Of a stretch of DNA of 64,000 nt, positions 1 to 14,268 are shown in pieces. A program made the translations under genes and the position numbers. The notes beneath the pieces are model-generated. The model was not told the DNA's origin. It did not search any database and saw only the letters and a program-made list of their open reading frames with translations. Position 1 is the stretch's first letter. Each line of letters opens with the position of its first letter. The DNA is from Paulownia fortunei (taxonomy: Eukaryota > Streptophyta > Magnoliopsida > Lamiales > Paulowniaceae): positions 5,146,001 to 5,210,000 of the forward strand of contig CM033113.1 in NCBI GenBank assembly GCA_019321725.1. The letters are read 5' to 3'.

Positions 1-742
1 ATTTTCATGCTACGTGGCAACAAGGTTCTCTCCCTTGTGAACTGATGTAAATTTCAGTTTCATGCATTCCTACTCTGCTGTTGTATGGAGTATTCTTTTT
101 TAGTTGGTGCCGTCCGTGTGATATCAGACGCCAAGGTATTGTGGTTATTAACATTTTTTATTTATCAATGGGGTGGTCCTCGTAGATGCTGATGATCTTT
201 TTTCATGCCCTTTGTTAAAATTTGATTGCATATCCATTAGCTGTATATTCCCCTTTGATGTTTTGAAATTTAAACTGCACCGACCTAGCAATAAATGGAA
301 CTCTAATTGTATCACTTTCTGGTTTATCCTTTTGTACCTTGTAGAGCTGAATTTCTACTTCCTGTAGTGCATCCTCCTATTTTGATTATGTCATGTTTCA
401 GGTAATGGGAATTCTGGGAAACAGTACATTCATGTCATCTGTCATAAGTCTGATGAGCAACTTCTATTTATTTTTGTAATTGGAATTTTTGGGGCAACTT
501 CTGGTAACTTTACATTTTTTTATGTACTAATGTTACTAGGAGAAGGAGGTTCATGGTATGTATTAGGGTCAAAGCTTAGCACATTTCAATAAAGTTATAT
601 CTGGCATGCTAATTATTTTAAATAATTTCCCTTCAAATTTTCTTACCTTAAATACTTTAGTGAATTTTAGTTCTCTTTCTATTCAGTCTCTTGCAAGTTA
701 GCTATAATTTTTATTCAGGCAACATTTTTTTTTTGCCTGCAG
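1..742 (+). other. SS3 intron (3' part)
   Basis: T-rich non-coding sequence ending in a polypyrimidine tract and the acceptor TGCAG at 738-742. The phase of the next exon requires one base from an upstream exon. I find no match in 1-742 to the CBM53 exon expected just before it, so the whole stretch is taken as intron. Confidence 0.7.
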
Positions 743-3700
743 TTGTTGTACCTGATCGAGCCCTTGTTTTGGACTGGGTTTTTGCTGATGGTCCACCCCA
801 GCAAGCAATTATTTTTGACAACAATCGTCGCCAAGATTTTCATGCCATTGTCCCAAAATCCATCCCTGAGGAACTGTATTGGGTTGAGGAAGAACAGCAG
901 ATATATAAAAGACTTCAGGCAGAAAGGCGATTAAGAGAAGAAGCAATACGAGCTAAGGTCAATTTTCTGGAAGCACTATAAGGAATGAACATTATTGAGA
1001 TTGTGTTATGCTTTAAATTCTCTAATCTGTAAATAGTGATTCATGAAGTGTCTGACTTTGTTATTGTCAATTTGGTCTATTGGGCCATCAAGTACAGATA
1101 TATCTCTGCTTCTCACTGTCCTCCCATTTATGTGTTCTGTTTATCTTTTGATACAGGCCGAAAAAACTGCACGTCTAAAAGCGGAAACAAAGGAAAGAAC
1201 TCTGAAAACATTTTTGTTGTCTCAAAAGCATATTGTCTACACTGACCCCCTTGATGTCCATGCTGGAAGCACAGTCACTGTATTTTATAATCCTGCCAAC
1301 ACTGTCCTAAATGGAAAGTCTGAAATCTGGTTGAGATGTTCATTCAATCGCTGGACACATCGCATGGGTCCATTGCCACCTCAAAAAATGATTCCTGCTG
1401 AAAATGGTTCTCATCTGAAAGCAACTGGTGAGATTGAGCTCTGTAATAATATTGTATCATTTGGCCATTCATGTTTTCTAGACGAGGCTTCCTTTGTCCA
1501 CAATGTTCAGTTGTGGACTGTAGAATTCAAAACAAACACTAATAACAACACTTTCCATATCTGAATCCTGCTTCAGTTTTTCACTCTGAAAAGCTCTCTC
1601 CACCCTAGCTTCCCTACTGTACACATATAATAAAATTAAAATTGTACTCTTAATGTGTATTGCAAGATTACACTTACGATATGGATTTCAATTCAGACAA
1701 AAGGTAGTGTTTCATTTGTTAGTTGTTTATGGTGGCTGGTATGCCTTTTAGGTCACATCAATAAATCCTTTGAGATGTTATATATGGTTGTGGGTTGTAC
1801 TCATTCTGTTTTTGGAAGTCCTTTAATTCTTTATCTGGGTGACATCTCCTTTTCCCTCCTTCTCTCTCTCTCCATCTCTGACAGTCAAGGTTCCCTTGGA
1901 TGCATATATGATGGACTTTGTGTTCTCTGAGAGAGAAGATGGTGGAATTTTCGACAACAAGAATGGTATGGACTACCATATACCTGTATTTGGGGGAGTT
2001 GTGAAGGAGCCCCCAATGCACATTGTACATATAGCAGTCGAAATGGCACCTATTGCAAAGGTAATAATTGATAACTTGATAAATCTTTCTTACAATTGTA
2101 TGCTTCTCTCTGTTATTGTCTTTGAAAGTGTCTTTCAACTACAGAAATGCTTTCCACCCAAAATCATATTTGGAACTGATTCTATTTTGACCTTTTCTGC
2201 TTGTTGTGTTTGTTTCTGTTACCATTTGAATTAGGTTAATTGCTATTTACAATCTGACTGTTTGCTATTATTGGATGCCTTATGGTTTCAGTTTTTATGA
2301 GATTTCAGTGTTTTGTATTTTGTACTTTCTATGTTCTGCTACTTCAGGCTGTACTTTCTGGATGGTGGACTTAGTCTAATGAAGCATGTTGTCGGCCATA
2401 TAATTGAAGACTGACGTTACCCCCTTATACAACTGGATGGGTAACAATTTCACACAGTAAGGGACACAAATAAACCTTTCAACAACTTGGATTCATTGAT
2501 CCATTTCAATCTTAACCGATCTACAAGTACATTAAGTTTTTCCCTTCTCTTAATCTTGTTAGCTTAAAAAATCTTCACAACTCTTTGAGATAAAGTAACC
2601 TAAATGAATAAATATTTTATTATGTAGTTGATTTGCCAGTTAATATTCATCCACAAACGCAGTGAATAATAGGTGTTTATCAAATTCGAAGTCATGATGA
2701 GTTTCTAGCAAAAGATCTCTTGGTATCGCTGCTGATTTTACTATTGGTTGGTATTCGTATTATTGGAGATTTGGGATCGTGGAACATGTATTCGTTAATG
2801 ATTTTCTTGACACTCAATAATTTGGTCCTGCTTGAGAGAAGAATAGTAAATTGATGTCCGATACATGAGTCAACCTTTATCTGTGGGCCATCAAACGCTG
2901 TTTGTTTTGTGATTGCTTCTTTTCTGAAAGTGCGGAAAGGCTTCTTTTCCCTCTTTTTCCTTAAGCAACGGAACATAACTGCACAGGTTATGGTATTAGG
3001 TGAGCGTTTTAGTTTTGGTGTATTCTTGTATTGTTCGCTCTTCTACTCATAAATATGTTGAATTCACTGATTGAATTCATACACGCAATTTGTCTTCTAC
3101 GTCAATGTACAAATGATTGCAAGTTATTATAGATGTATTTATTCATTCTATTTTTTATTACAAATTATTATAGATGAATTTATTCATTCTATTCTTGCAG
3201 GTGGGGGGTCTTGGTGATGTTGTCACTAGTCTTTCACGAGCTGTTCAAGACATGAACCATAATGTGGACATTATCCTTCCAAAATATGACTGTATGAATC
3301 TGAGCAATGTAAGTTTTAATATGTTTCCTTAGGCAAAGTCTCCTCATATTTCTTATATTTTGTATGAATTTGAGTTTGAGTCGTATGTCTTGCTTGAGTT
3401 CTGCTTTAACATATTTTTAAGAAATGGAGTATTCTTTAAAACCAGTCCGTGCAAGGATAGAGATGAGCATTTTTTTAAGGTGTTCCAAAGTTTATATTTT
3501 TTACTTAGAATTGCAGTAATTAAAAGCATGAAAAGTAATGCTTTGAAAACTAGGGACTGATGAGCTCTTTATTAGAATATTATTAATAAATTTTGGCTAT
3601 TTGTTCTGTTACATTAATTTTAACCTCACTACAAACTCTATATGTCATGGAATAGGTGAAGGATTTGCAGTTTCATAAGAGCTATTCTTGGGGTGGGACT

Positions 3701-6700
3701 GAAATTAAAGTTTGGTTTGGGAAGGTGGAAGGCCTTTCTGTCTACTTTTTGGAGCCTCAGAATGGGTAATTTCTAGTGCTGCCCTTCTATTTATGGCATA
3801 GAGATCGGATTCTTTTTGTTTAAAGCTGCTGCTCATTTTCAAAGTTGTAAACACCAATGGCACTTTTCACCTACTGTTCTATATTTTGACTGTTGGGAAG
3901 ATTGTTATTCATCTATTTGGGTGCTATAGTTATCAAGTTAACTAGTTGATTCTTCCCACAACTGAATAAAAAGTCAATTCGACGCTATATGAAGATTGAT
4001 TATTTCCAATTAAACTGAATTTCCAGTTTTCTTAATAGTAAAGTTGCCAATCCAATCTTGCTGCTTTCGAAAATCTTTTTTGGGTTTATAAGCTAGACAC
4101 AATCTTTGCATTCTTTTTCCCTGAATGGGTTACATAATACATGTCCCCTCATTTCTAATATTTACAGTCTTTCATCATCAATTGCCATTATCAACACCCC
4201 GGGGCATAAATATAGTGAATGGATTTGTTTCATAAGTACTTCGCATCTCTTTATATACCTTAAAAGAGTTGTTTCTCTCTGTTACATTAAACATAAATGC
4301 TTCTGGAATCTAGTGAGTCTAAAATTGAAGTTTTTTATGTTCCCTTTAGCTAATGCAGTAGTTGAAACATGGGAAAGTAGAAGAAAACCTGATTAAGTGA
4401 GCTTCTTTGGCTTCAAATAGGTAGATCTTTCAACTTTCTCCCCTCCTGAAAGGAGAATAATTAAATAGATCAAGTAAAAGATGCTAGTATATACTTCTTG
4501 TAACTTAAAGCTCAAGTCTGGAGAAATAAGGAAAATCCCTTTAATTGCATGACTAATATTTGCATTATACCAGTATCCGTTAAGAAGCCTATGTGAAATT
4601 GTATTTCAGGTTTTATGTGCATCACCATGATGATACAATTGCCTCACCATATTTGAGTAGTGGTTAATGCCTCATGTTCTTTTTCCATATCAATCCACAA
4701 GACACCACATGGAACACCTGGTGTATGGTATCCAATTTATGCAACAAGGACTCGGAGCTTGTTATTGAGCTAAATATAGCTTTCACTCTACTAAATTCAT
4801 GTTGTACTGTCGCTGGGCACCTGCCCTCTTCACTATTTTGAAGCGCCTTCTCTCCAAACATCAACGGCTCTAGTTCTGATGACTTAATGTTATATATGTT
4901 TCCAGATTATTTTGGGTTGGTTGCATTTATGGACGTGGTAATGATGGGGAAAGATTTGGTTTCTTTTGCCATGCAGCTCTTGAGTTTCTTCTACAAAGTG
5001 GATTCCATCCTGTAAGCTCTAACTCGCTTACTGTATCAAGTTGGACATGCCTATTCATTTGTCAGTCATTACTGTCATTGTTGCAGCTAAGATATCTGAA
5101 TTCTTGATCGTAATAATGAGGCATACTGGATTGCTATTCTAAGATGTTGATTATTTTAATTGATCAGGGTTGCAAGTTTGCTTGCCTGTTACTCTTAATT
5201 TGTGCTTTTATGCTTATCTTACGTTGCCTTCAATTTTATGTTTAGCCATATGTATGTGGAATCACTTGTCATTAGCAACCTGCATAATATGAAACAGAGA
5301 TGTATGTGGCAAGATGTTATTTGTCTTGATGTTTTTTAGCCTTGCCATTCTTTCATAATTTTTATGCCAAATGTTTTTGAGCTCAAATTCTTTTCCTTAA
5401 GTCTCAGCTTATTCATTACACCAGTTATCTTTTCTGGCTTGTCCAAGAATAAGAACACACCCAAAAAGAAAATGTAAATTTTCCTTTCTCACTGACTTTG
5501 ATCTCCTGGACGTATATTCTGGTTGCAGTTGATATTATTTCTTTCTTAATATTTTAACTGAAGGTTTTTATTATTCATATTTTATTTCCAGGATATAATT
5601 CATTGTCACGATTGGTCTAGTGCTCCAGTTGCGTGGTTGTTTAAGGAACATTACATGCATTATGGCCTCAGTAAAGCCCGTGTTGTTTTCACCATACACA
5701 ACCTTGAATTTGGAGCACACTTGATTGGGAAAGCCATGGCATTCTCAGACAAGGCTACAACTGTAAGTTCCTGCTGGACTGTCCAATGGAACACTTCTAC
5801 ATGAGGCTTGATTAGTTTGGCGTGGTGATTGAGAATCTTATCATGTAAATGCAGAGAGTATGAGTTGAATCTAATTCTTGTCTCAGCATTAAACTTCTAT
5901 TGTTCCTGCAGGTATCACCTACTTACTCACAGGAAGTTTCTGGGAATCCTGCAGTTGCCCCTCACCTTTTCAAGTTTCATGGTATTCTAAATGGAATTGA
6001 CCCAGACATATGGGATCCATATAATGATAAGTTCATTCCTGTAAGTAAATTACATTTCTTCAACTTAGCTTTTGTTTATAAGGATAAATGTTAATGATCT
6101 ATAATTTACCTTCTTGCTAGCTGTGGTGTACTTGTCTCTCATGATGTGTGATGTTTGGATGCATAAGTTGGAAAGAGACAGCTATCTTGCTTTGGATTGC
6201 TTAAACTTAAAAAGGTTGAACATAATTTTGTTATGCTCAAATCTTAGGTGATGACCTTGTTATTGGGAATGGTCATATACTCATGAGTAACTGGTCATTT
6301 AGGTTTTAGTTCATCTTCTTGTGGAGGGTTAGCAACCTTGACCAATTAGTATATGCCCTTCGCCAAGTAGTTAGCATTTTAGTTCGTTCCTTTTGTGCTT
6401 GTGTATGTACCTACTTTGAGCAGGGTGATATTATCAAAGTGTCTAGAGAAGCAGATAGAATATTAGAAGAGAAATATGAGAAATGAAGTGACACTTGACA
6501 TGGAAAATTATCTATCTCTAACGAGAAGGCAAAGACTGGACAAAGAAAATGGGGATTGGGGCTTTGTTTTGGGGTGGGGGCGGGGGATTTTGACAGGTGG
6601 TAAGATGTGAATCTTTTGTGTTTTTATAGAATTTTTCAGAGTGATGTGTATTGAAGCCCTTTTATTCCCACTTCTAGATGCTGAAGTTTCTAGTGGGCAA

Positions 6701-9700
6701 GGATGGACTCACTGGAGACAAGTGGAGTTGAATGATTGACATCTATTCTACCATGGGATACAGTGGGAGAAGGATCTATTGAGCTGGTTGGAGACGAACA
6801 AGTTGTCATTGTCATAACATATGCATAAAACCAAATTGTTTGGTGTTTGGGGGACGGGGGGTAAATACTACTCTTCCTGCTGCTTACAGCATCTAAAACA
6901 AAACATCTACCTGATTCTAGAATGGAATACATACTTGGTTAAACAGGAGGTTCAAGAAAGCCCTGCAGCAGATCCTAAACTTTTGCGACCTTAGAATGGC
7001 GAAAAGCCATAAAAGATGGTAATGGGATGAATTGGTGAGGGTGTATAATATTCTCTCTTTTCCATCCGAAACAAAGAAAAGTGCTATTTATTCCATAGAG
7101 AATAAAAGCTGTGGTGGCATCATTTCTTGAGGCAGTATAGAAGACTTGAACAGAGACATTGCTGGGAAGTTGCTTGCCTGTTCCAATCTTTGAAACTATT
7201 TGAATGCTGCGGTGCAGGCAACATGAAAAATCTCTTTGCAGTGTTATCAGGACTAGTGAAATGGGGGTTGAGTTGCCCATAGTCAACAGGTTACAATATT
7301 CATGTTATGACCTTCTCCCTGGATTTAGGCTCGCAGAGGTGTCTGATTTAATACTTGATCCATGTTCCTTGTCTCATATTTTAAAATTTTCACCCTCTTC
7401 TCTTCTATCTTAACATAATTATAGAATTCCCTTGGTCTGTTAACAGATTGATAAAGATGCTGTTGAATTCGGCCTAATCTCATATTGTTCCAAAACCCCC
7501 AAAACTTTCCTGTTAATTCTAAGATAAGTGGGGAGCTTTATGAAAATACCCTCAAACAATTGTCATATAATCAAAGAAAAGTATAAAGGACTCCAATAAA
7601 CTAAGTTACATGTGGAATTGGGATATGCTTGTTGAGGTTCATATGCTGCTGTTTATTCTATATTGCCTGGAGGTGTTCTTTATGTAAAGCTCTTCATTTA
7701 CTTTGCCTGTTCCAAAACCCTTGCAATACGAGAGAGCAAGAGACAGAAGAAGAAGAAAGAAAGGAAGAATTAATTGCCCCTTCTCCCTTAAATTATTTGG
7801 CATAGTTTTTAGGGTGATGAATACTTCCCACCTGAATGTGATATGAGGTAAACTTTAGAAGAATGACGCTTACATATTTTACCTCCTTCGCAAACATGTG
7901 ATCTAAATTTGAGGGTGAGTTCGAGACGTGAAATTCAGGTGATGAGATGTTAAATGTACAAGTGCTATTTTTATTTAATGTTGTACCTAAAGAGGCTTGA
8001 CAGATAATCTGAGATAGATAAGTAAATATGTAAGTAAACAAAAACAAATGTGAAAAATCAAAACTTCTGAGTGTATTTTTTCCAATGGACTTTGTTTTGT
8101 CCGAGTTGTATACCTGGAGTAGCTGAATGAGGGACACTTTTGCTGAAGAGATATTGGCAGCAAATACCAAACTCATGCTGTGCACAGTTTCAGGGAAGCA
8201 GATGTTTTTCCTTTACTAATGCAAATGCCATGCATGTGTTTACAGGTATCTTATACTTCAGAAAATGTTGTTGAAGGCAAAAGAGCTGCCAAAGAAGCTT
8301 TGCAGCAAAGACTTGGGCTGAAAAGGGCTGATCTGCCCTTAGTAGGAATCATTACGCGCTTGACTCACCAGAAAGGAATCCACCTCATCAAACATGCCAT
8401 CTGGCGCACCCTGGAACGCAATGGACAAGTTTGTCTAATTTTGCTTTTATTCCACTCCTGCCAAACTGTTAAGTTGGAAAAAATAATATAGTTCCCATCA
8501 TCTCCATACTGAGCATTTGTCTGGAATTTGAAGAGTTGTTGGTTTGCGGATATAACAGTCTCATCCAGACCAACAGCTATTAGCTTGACCTCATCTGTAT
8601 GATTGTATCTTAGCATTGTGCACCCTCATCTGTAACATATGCATCTCTGTGTGTATGGAAAGTTCATTTTTAACATTAAGAATCAAGAGAATCTTTGTGA
8701 TGCTTAAACCTTTTCTTTGGTTCATCATGCACTTTGATAATTTTCCACTAAGAATTTATTAACTTACTATTGACAATGCTAATCGAGGACTTTTTGATAG
8801 GTTGTCCTGTTGGGTTCAGCTCCTGATCCTCGGAACCAAAATGATTTTGTTAATTTGGCAAATCAATTGCATTCTTCACATAATGATCGTGCACGCCTAT
8901 GTCTGACATATGATGAGCCTCTCTCGCACTTGGTATTTTCTCATGGAATCGGACTGTTATCTTGTATGTGGGTAGATTAATTGTGAACTAGTGCACTTTT
9001 ACTATTGACATTACGATTTTATGCAGATATATGCTGGTGCAGATTTCATTCTGGTCCCTTCAATATTTGAACCATGTGGACTGACTCAACTGACAGCAAT
9101 GAGATACGGTTCAATTCCTGTTGTTCGTAAAACTGGAGGTGAGTAAATTTGTTCTGGTTACTTCGTTTCTCAGCTGCATGAAATTCTAATCTGCAAGAGA
9201 GAATTTTGCCTAGTCTTGTCACAGAAACATTTTTATCATTTAGAATACATTATGGCGTCTTCCTAATGTGTGAAGCTGGGCTACTCGCACTCGTTTCTCT
9301 TTTTCCTCTATTGTTCTCTTGCAGCTAGCTACTAGGTGTAACATAGTTTGATGAAAAGAAACAGAAAAGGAAAGAATGTGTATACTGGATGCATCATTTT
9401 GTGCTTTGCTTTAGAGGGGCTGCAGATGTGTTTCTTGCAAGCTCAGTTATAGAGAAAGAATTGGATACTCTTCTTTATTTCTTTGCTCCATGATATAAAC
9501 AAAAATGTCACTGAACCTTAGGTAGACATGACTCATCCCAATTAGTTACCCTAAGACTGTTACAAGTTGATTGAAATATTAAAAGTTCATGCATTAAGGG
9601 ATTGTTTGGTATGCTTGATGGTTGTTTGGTTGGACAAAGTTAAAGAGTAGGATATATTATAGAAAGGCCAAAATACCTTCAATGCATAATATGTACAAAC

Positions 9701-12700
9701 ATATTCTTCTACCATTCTACACTAATATATTCGTATTCATATATATATATATATTTATATATTTATAAACACATATATAAATATACAATGATGTATATAT
9801 ATGTGGATATATTTATATGTAAATATATATGAATATACAATGTATATAAATAGATATATACGTATTCATATTTATATATTTATAAATACATATAAACATA
9901 ATATATTTACATATATGTATGTTATTTATATACACATTGTTTGTTCATTTATATATAAATATATATATGAATATACAATGTATATAAATAGATATATACA
10001 TATTTATATTTATATATTTTTAAATACATATAAATATAATATATTTACATATATGTATATTATTTATGTACACATTGTTTGTTTATTATATATATATATA
10101 TATATAAGTTAGTATAAATTTATAAACATAAATGTATATTTGATATTTATATAACTATACGTTATATATATCAATAAATATATATTATTATTAATAATAT
10201 AATGTTAGTATTATTATTGTTTAATATATTAATCTATATCACTAAACATTATTTATCTTATAAATGTAAATATATCTTTGTAAAAATATATCATTTATGT
10301 TATTTACTTAAATATATATATAAACCTATATTTATATATAAATTTACATATATTATTAATATTATATCATCGATATTATATATTATTATTTTTTGTATTA
10401 CTAATATTATATATACTATATCCTTATTGTAACATAAATTTTATAATATATAAATGTAAATATAAATGTGAATATAAATATAAATATATAAATATATATT
10501 TATATAAATATAAACATATTTAATTATATCTATGTAAATTATATATGAACTTATAAATATTCCTAATTAAATATATATTTATATAAATATAAACATTTTT
10601 AATTATATCTATGTAAATTATATATGAACTTATAGATATTTCTAATTATATATTCTTATATATTTATATATTATCTTTTTATATATATAAATATGAACAT
10701 ATATAATTTATATTTATATATAAGCTTTTGTATGAACACTATAAATATTTATAAATATATATAACTATTAATATTTATATATATAAATGTATGCATAATT
10801 ATATTTAAATAAGGTTATATATAATTGTATAAATATATATATATATATATAAAGTGTACTTAATTTATACTTTGTTTTAAATAATTTATTATAAATTGGT
10901 CACTTATTTAGAAATGTTAACTATTTCACGTAAATATTATATCTATTATTATAGTTAGTATTTACGTATATATTATCATACATATAAATAATTTAGTTTA
11001 GTTAATTTGATCAAACTTCATAAAATAAATTACTATTAGTTTCAAGGTGCTTTTATATGCAAGGGGTATTTTTGTCCATCCAAAAATTAGTGTGGGAGCC
11101 ACTTTTTGGTTGGATTAGGTATCACACCTAGGAGGTGTGATCCATAAACCAATTTTGGCCTTAAAGGCGTAACTGGCCTTGGCCATTTCCAAGGCCTTGT
11201 TTAAACCAAATAATAAATTAGAGTGCTTTAGACATCTATCAAGCCCCTACTCTGCCTACCAAACGAGCCCTAAGTCTAGTAGGATTAGTCCTTTTGTATA
11301 TGTGTTTTGCATGTGATAGTATCAGATCATTGATTTTCTTTTTTAGGTTCCTTCTCTGGGAGTTAGTGTAAGTACTGACTCTACCCCACCCTGTTTTGAA
11401 ATTACAAAAACCAGCCCTCCAAGTTTGCTCTGTTAAGTCATTACTTAACCATTTCGCCCTCGACTTAAACAATGAAAAAATGGTCAAATTATTCATTTGT
11501 TAAATGACCATTCTGCCACTGTTTGTCTTGGTAATATTTATATATTTTGGAAGGTGTTTTTATAATATATTCATAATTCAATTTCATTGTGCTAAAAATT
11601 CAAAATATCTTCAATGCAATACCCCAACTCCGCTAATTATATAGAAAAGTGTTTAGATTTTGGAATTGAGCTATTAGAATAGATTTCAACCCCAATCTTT
11701 ATTGTTTTGAGATAATTTGATGTCCCAGTCCTCTCCTCTCCTGTCCTCTCCTCTCTTGCTCTTTTTCGTTCCCTCCCCCTCAAAACTATTATCAATTGAT
11801 CATTTTCTCTTCCTTCCCAAGGGCCCAAGTTTGTTCTTATAATATTTAGAAGAATTGATTCCAACTATGAAATTGACAAAAAAAGGACATTGCATTGGTT
11901 CAAAGTAAATGACGGTTTAGTACATCACTTTGTGAAAATCATTACAAGTTGGAATAACATTTAAAGAGCTAATATTACAAGGTTTAGTGCTAATAAATTG
12001 TGAACTGGTCCAATTTCAGCTGTGTGGTACACTCTAGCCCTCCTTATATAGCTTCACCTCATTATGCAGTGTAGTTAGCATAAGTTGCTATTGCATGCAG
12101 CTGTTGTTCCACCTAAAATGTGGCAATATAAAAAGGTAATGAGAAAACAAAACAACTTAAGGCTAAATTTGGCATACTCCAAATAATATAATGTTACAGT
12201 TGACCTTTTTACAAATTTTAATTCATAACAAGAAAAACCCGCACCAAGTTTTACATATTAGTAAGAGCATCCTTGTCCATGAAAAAGTAAGAAAGAGGTC
12301 AAAAAGTAGGGCCAAGGGTAAATTAATTAAATTTTGGATTATCATCATTTTCCATCCAAAACCTAGCGGAAGGGGGAGGAGGCAGGTAAACATTGTAAAC
12401 TTGGAGGGAAGGTTTGATAATTTCAAAAGGGGGAGGGTGTAGTCAGTAGTTACACTGACTTCTAAGGAAGGTCCCTGTAATTAACCCCTCTTTTTATATG
12501 TATAAATATCATTTCAATCATTTTGTTTTGTTGCCCATCATGTTCTATATTTATGCTGATGCTTGATCTTGTTATAATAATTCTGTTGTACCACAACCAT
12601 ATGAAGTTGAATCTATTTTCGTTGTATTTTGGTGATATATTATTTACTTCTTGTAGATTGGTTTCTTTACTGCTACCGTTTTAGACCACCATAAATTCAG

Positions 12701-14268
12701 AGGTCTAGAGATTAATTTCATCTCATTTTCACTTTCTTCATCACTTGGGCTTGCTTCTCACCAAGAAATAAGATAACAATGTCTCAAGTGATATAGGGTT
12801 ACGTAGCTATCATATTATAGTAAGTTTGACATCTGTAGCTGTTTGATTTAGTGCGTTTGCGAAAGAAGTTGCTAACTCAGCAATGAACCAACCAACCTTT
12901 TCGAACACCCAATTAATTGGGAAGAAGAATGATAATAAAAGATCTAGTATCTGATAAATCCATGATCTAATTTAGGTAATTTTCAAAATTGAATCTCACA
13001 AGTCTTTGGATATGAAATGCTTCACATATTTCTGTCTGTGAATGAATCACTTTAAGTGACCTTTAAGAATACCTTTCTAGCATATGCTGGTGATTGCTGC
13101 TGAAAGTGAGCATGATTTGATTCTGTTCCTTGGTAGGCATTTAATATAACTATTTGCTTTTTTAATATCATTGAAGTGTCTGTTCACCAATTTCCCCCTG
13201 CAGGTCTCTATGATACTGTTTTTGATGTTGACCATGATAAAGAAAGAGCACAAGAACGTGGTCTTGAACCAAATGGATTTAATTTTGATGGAGCAGATGC
13301 TGCTGGTGTTGATTATGCTCTGAATAGGTAAGAAGGCTTGAGTCATATAGTTTTGAGACTTTCCTTACGTGATGCCTTCTGATGTTATATGTGTATACTT
13401 TTATAAGACTATCTCCAGTTGCTTTCTTTCTTCTCTTTATTAGTTTTTCAGTCAGAGGCTTTATTTATCTCATGGCAAATTGCTTTCTGGAAAGGTTTTT
13501 CCAGCACTTATATCTCTGTGCTAATATGGGTGTAAAAATAATTTGCATAGATGTTTTACTTGCATTCTCAAGGTTAATAATTGGCTTCTTCAGTATTTTT
13601 GGGTGTATCTACAATTCTCATGCATAAGTCCCTCAATATCACTGCACACCTCTAGCATCTGGGCACTATTCACCACGTCAACCACTGCCATCTGCCAGAA
13701 AAAATGTCCCTTGTGTCAGCCAAAATGAAGAACATTTATACCTGAACAGTATCTATTGAAAGATTTTCAGCTGTAAAATGTCTAGATTGAGACAGAACAG
13801 GTAAAGAGTGTGAACAAATCCTTTCATTTATTGTATGATGCATGCAAGTATAATAAGGAACAGCCTAACCCTTCCCTCCATTCCCACCTCCACAGAAATA
13901 AAAGAAAATAAAAACCTTGAATGAGAAAAAAGAAAGGCAAAATTGTTCTTCATTTAAGTTTCTTCACTCACTTCAAAATTCACCCAAATATCTGTGCGTA
14001 TCTATTTGACCAAAAGAAAGATCCAGTAATTCAGGAGACTGTAAAAGATTCTAGAGGTGATAGATCTTAAGGTTCTCTGACTGCATATTATACATGACTA
14101 TGATGAGAACTAACGTAAAGAGCTTTTACTTTTGTTAGAGCAATATCTGCTTGGTATGATGGAAGGGAGTGGTTCAATTCATTATGCAAGCGTGTTATGG
14201 AACAAGATTGGTCTTGGAACCGACCTGCTCTTGATTACTTGGAGCTCTACCATGCTGCTCGCAAGTGA
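743..14268 (+). CDS. SS3: Soluble starch synthase III, chloroplastic/amyloplastic (3' part, 13 exons, N-terminus outside window)
   Basis: Transfers glucose from ADP-glucose to alpha-1,4-glucan ends during starch synthesis in plastids (GT5 family). Exons: 743-957, 1157-1427, 1885-2060, 3201-3308, 3656-3765, 4906-5011, 5592-5762, 5912-6040, 8246-8428, 8801-8932, 9027-9138, 13204-13327, 14139-14268. All have GT-AG borders, and the phases join into 654 residues ending in AARK-stop. The first two exons carry the end of the starch-binding CBM53 region ([18 protein letters not shown], then a charged helix and a further CBM53). The catalytic part starts at the exon 3/4 junction with ADP-glucose motif K-VGGLGDV. 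It continues with [55 protein letters not shown] and the second motif KTGGLYDT. No stop or frameshift is seen, so the gene looks functional. The targeting peptide and first CBM53 repeats lie before the window. The III class rests on the CBM53 region and the motif wording. Confidence 0.96.
6041..8245 (+). other. 2.2-kb SS3 intron
   Basis: Intron between the exon ending IPV... at 6040 and the exon at 8246 (GTAAGT donor, TTACAG acceptor). It contains a G-rich run near 6570-6590 and a purine-rich AAG/AGA tract near 7735-7770. The short open frames inside are not recognisable proteins. I see no terminal inverted repeats here. Confidence 0.7.
9598..11270. mobile_element. PIF/Harbinger (Tourist)-like MITE in SS3 intron
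   Basis: The left end reads GGGATTGTTTGGTATG from 9598. The right end, reverse complemented, reads GGGCTCGTTTGGTAGG, ending at 11270. The trinucleotide TAA stands outside both ends (9595-9597 and 11271-11273). GGG..TGTTTGGT-type termini with a TAA/TTA duplication are typical of Tourist/PIF-Harbinger elements. There is no transposase, so it is non-autonomous. The interior from about 9735 to 10860 is almost pure A/T repeat, making it unusually long (about 1.67 kb) for a MITE. It lies in the 4.1-kb SS3 intron 9139-13203. Confidence 0.75.
9735..10860. repeat. AT-rich TATATAAATA-type expanded repeat
   Basis: More than 1 kb of interleaved (TA)n, ATATAAATA and TATATTTATA motifs. It includes a near-direct repeat of a block around 9836-9960 and 9970-10085 (both with ATGAATATACAATGTATATA), and another pair around 10475-10540 and 10560-10630. 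It forms the core of the MITE-like element and would be strongly prone to cruciform formation and replication slippage. Open frames in it are rich in Ile/Tyr and are not genes. Confidence 0.85.
11345..12476. mobile_element. Second long-TIR element (MITE-like) in SS3 intron
   Basis: The left arm 11345-11440 and right arm about 12390-12476 are inverted copies of each other for roughly 90-110 bp with small gaps. Shared words, left arm read forwards and right arm reverse complemented, are TTAGTGTAAGTACTGACTC, TTTTGAAATTA and CCCTCCAAGTTT. The roughly 950-bp interior has no convincing ORF. It starts only about 75 bp after the Tourist-like element in the same intron. I could not define the target-site duplication, so the superfamily is left open; long arms would fit a Mutator-type MITE. 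Confidence 0.6.

Noticed and set aside
1758..2138. Minus-strand frame over the SS3 exon at 1885-2060
   Set aside because: Shadow of the SS3 coding exon; no motif, and spliced SS3 explains the strand.
9801..10432. Open frames of Ile/Tyr-rich protein in the AT tract
   Set aside because: Produced by (TA)n-type repeats; composition and repetition show no coding signal.
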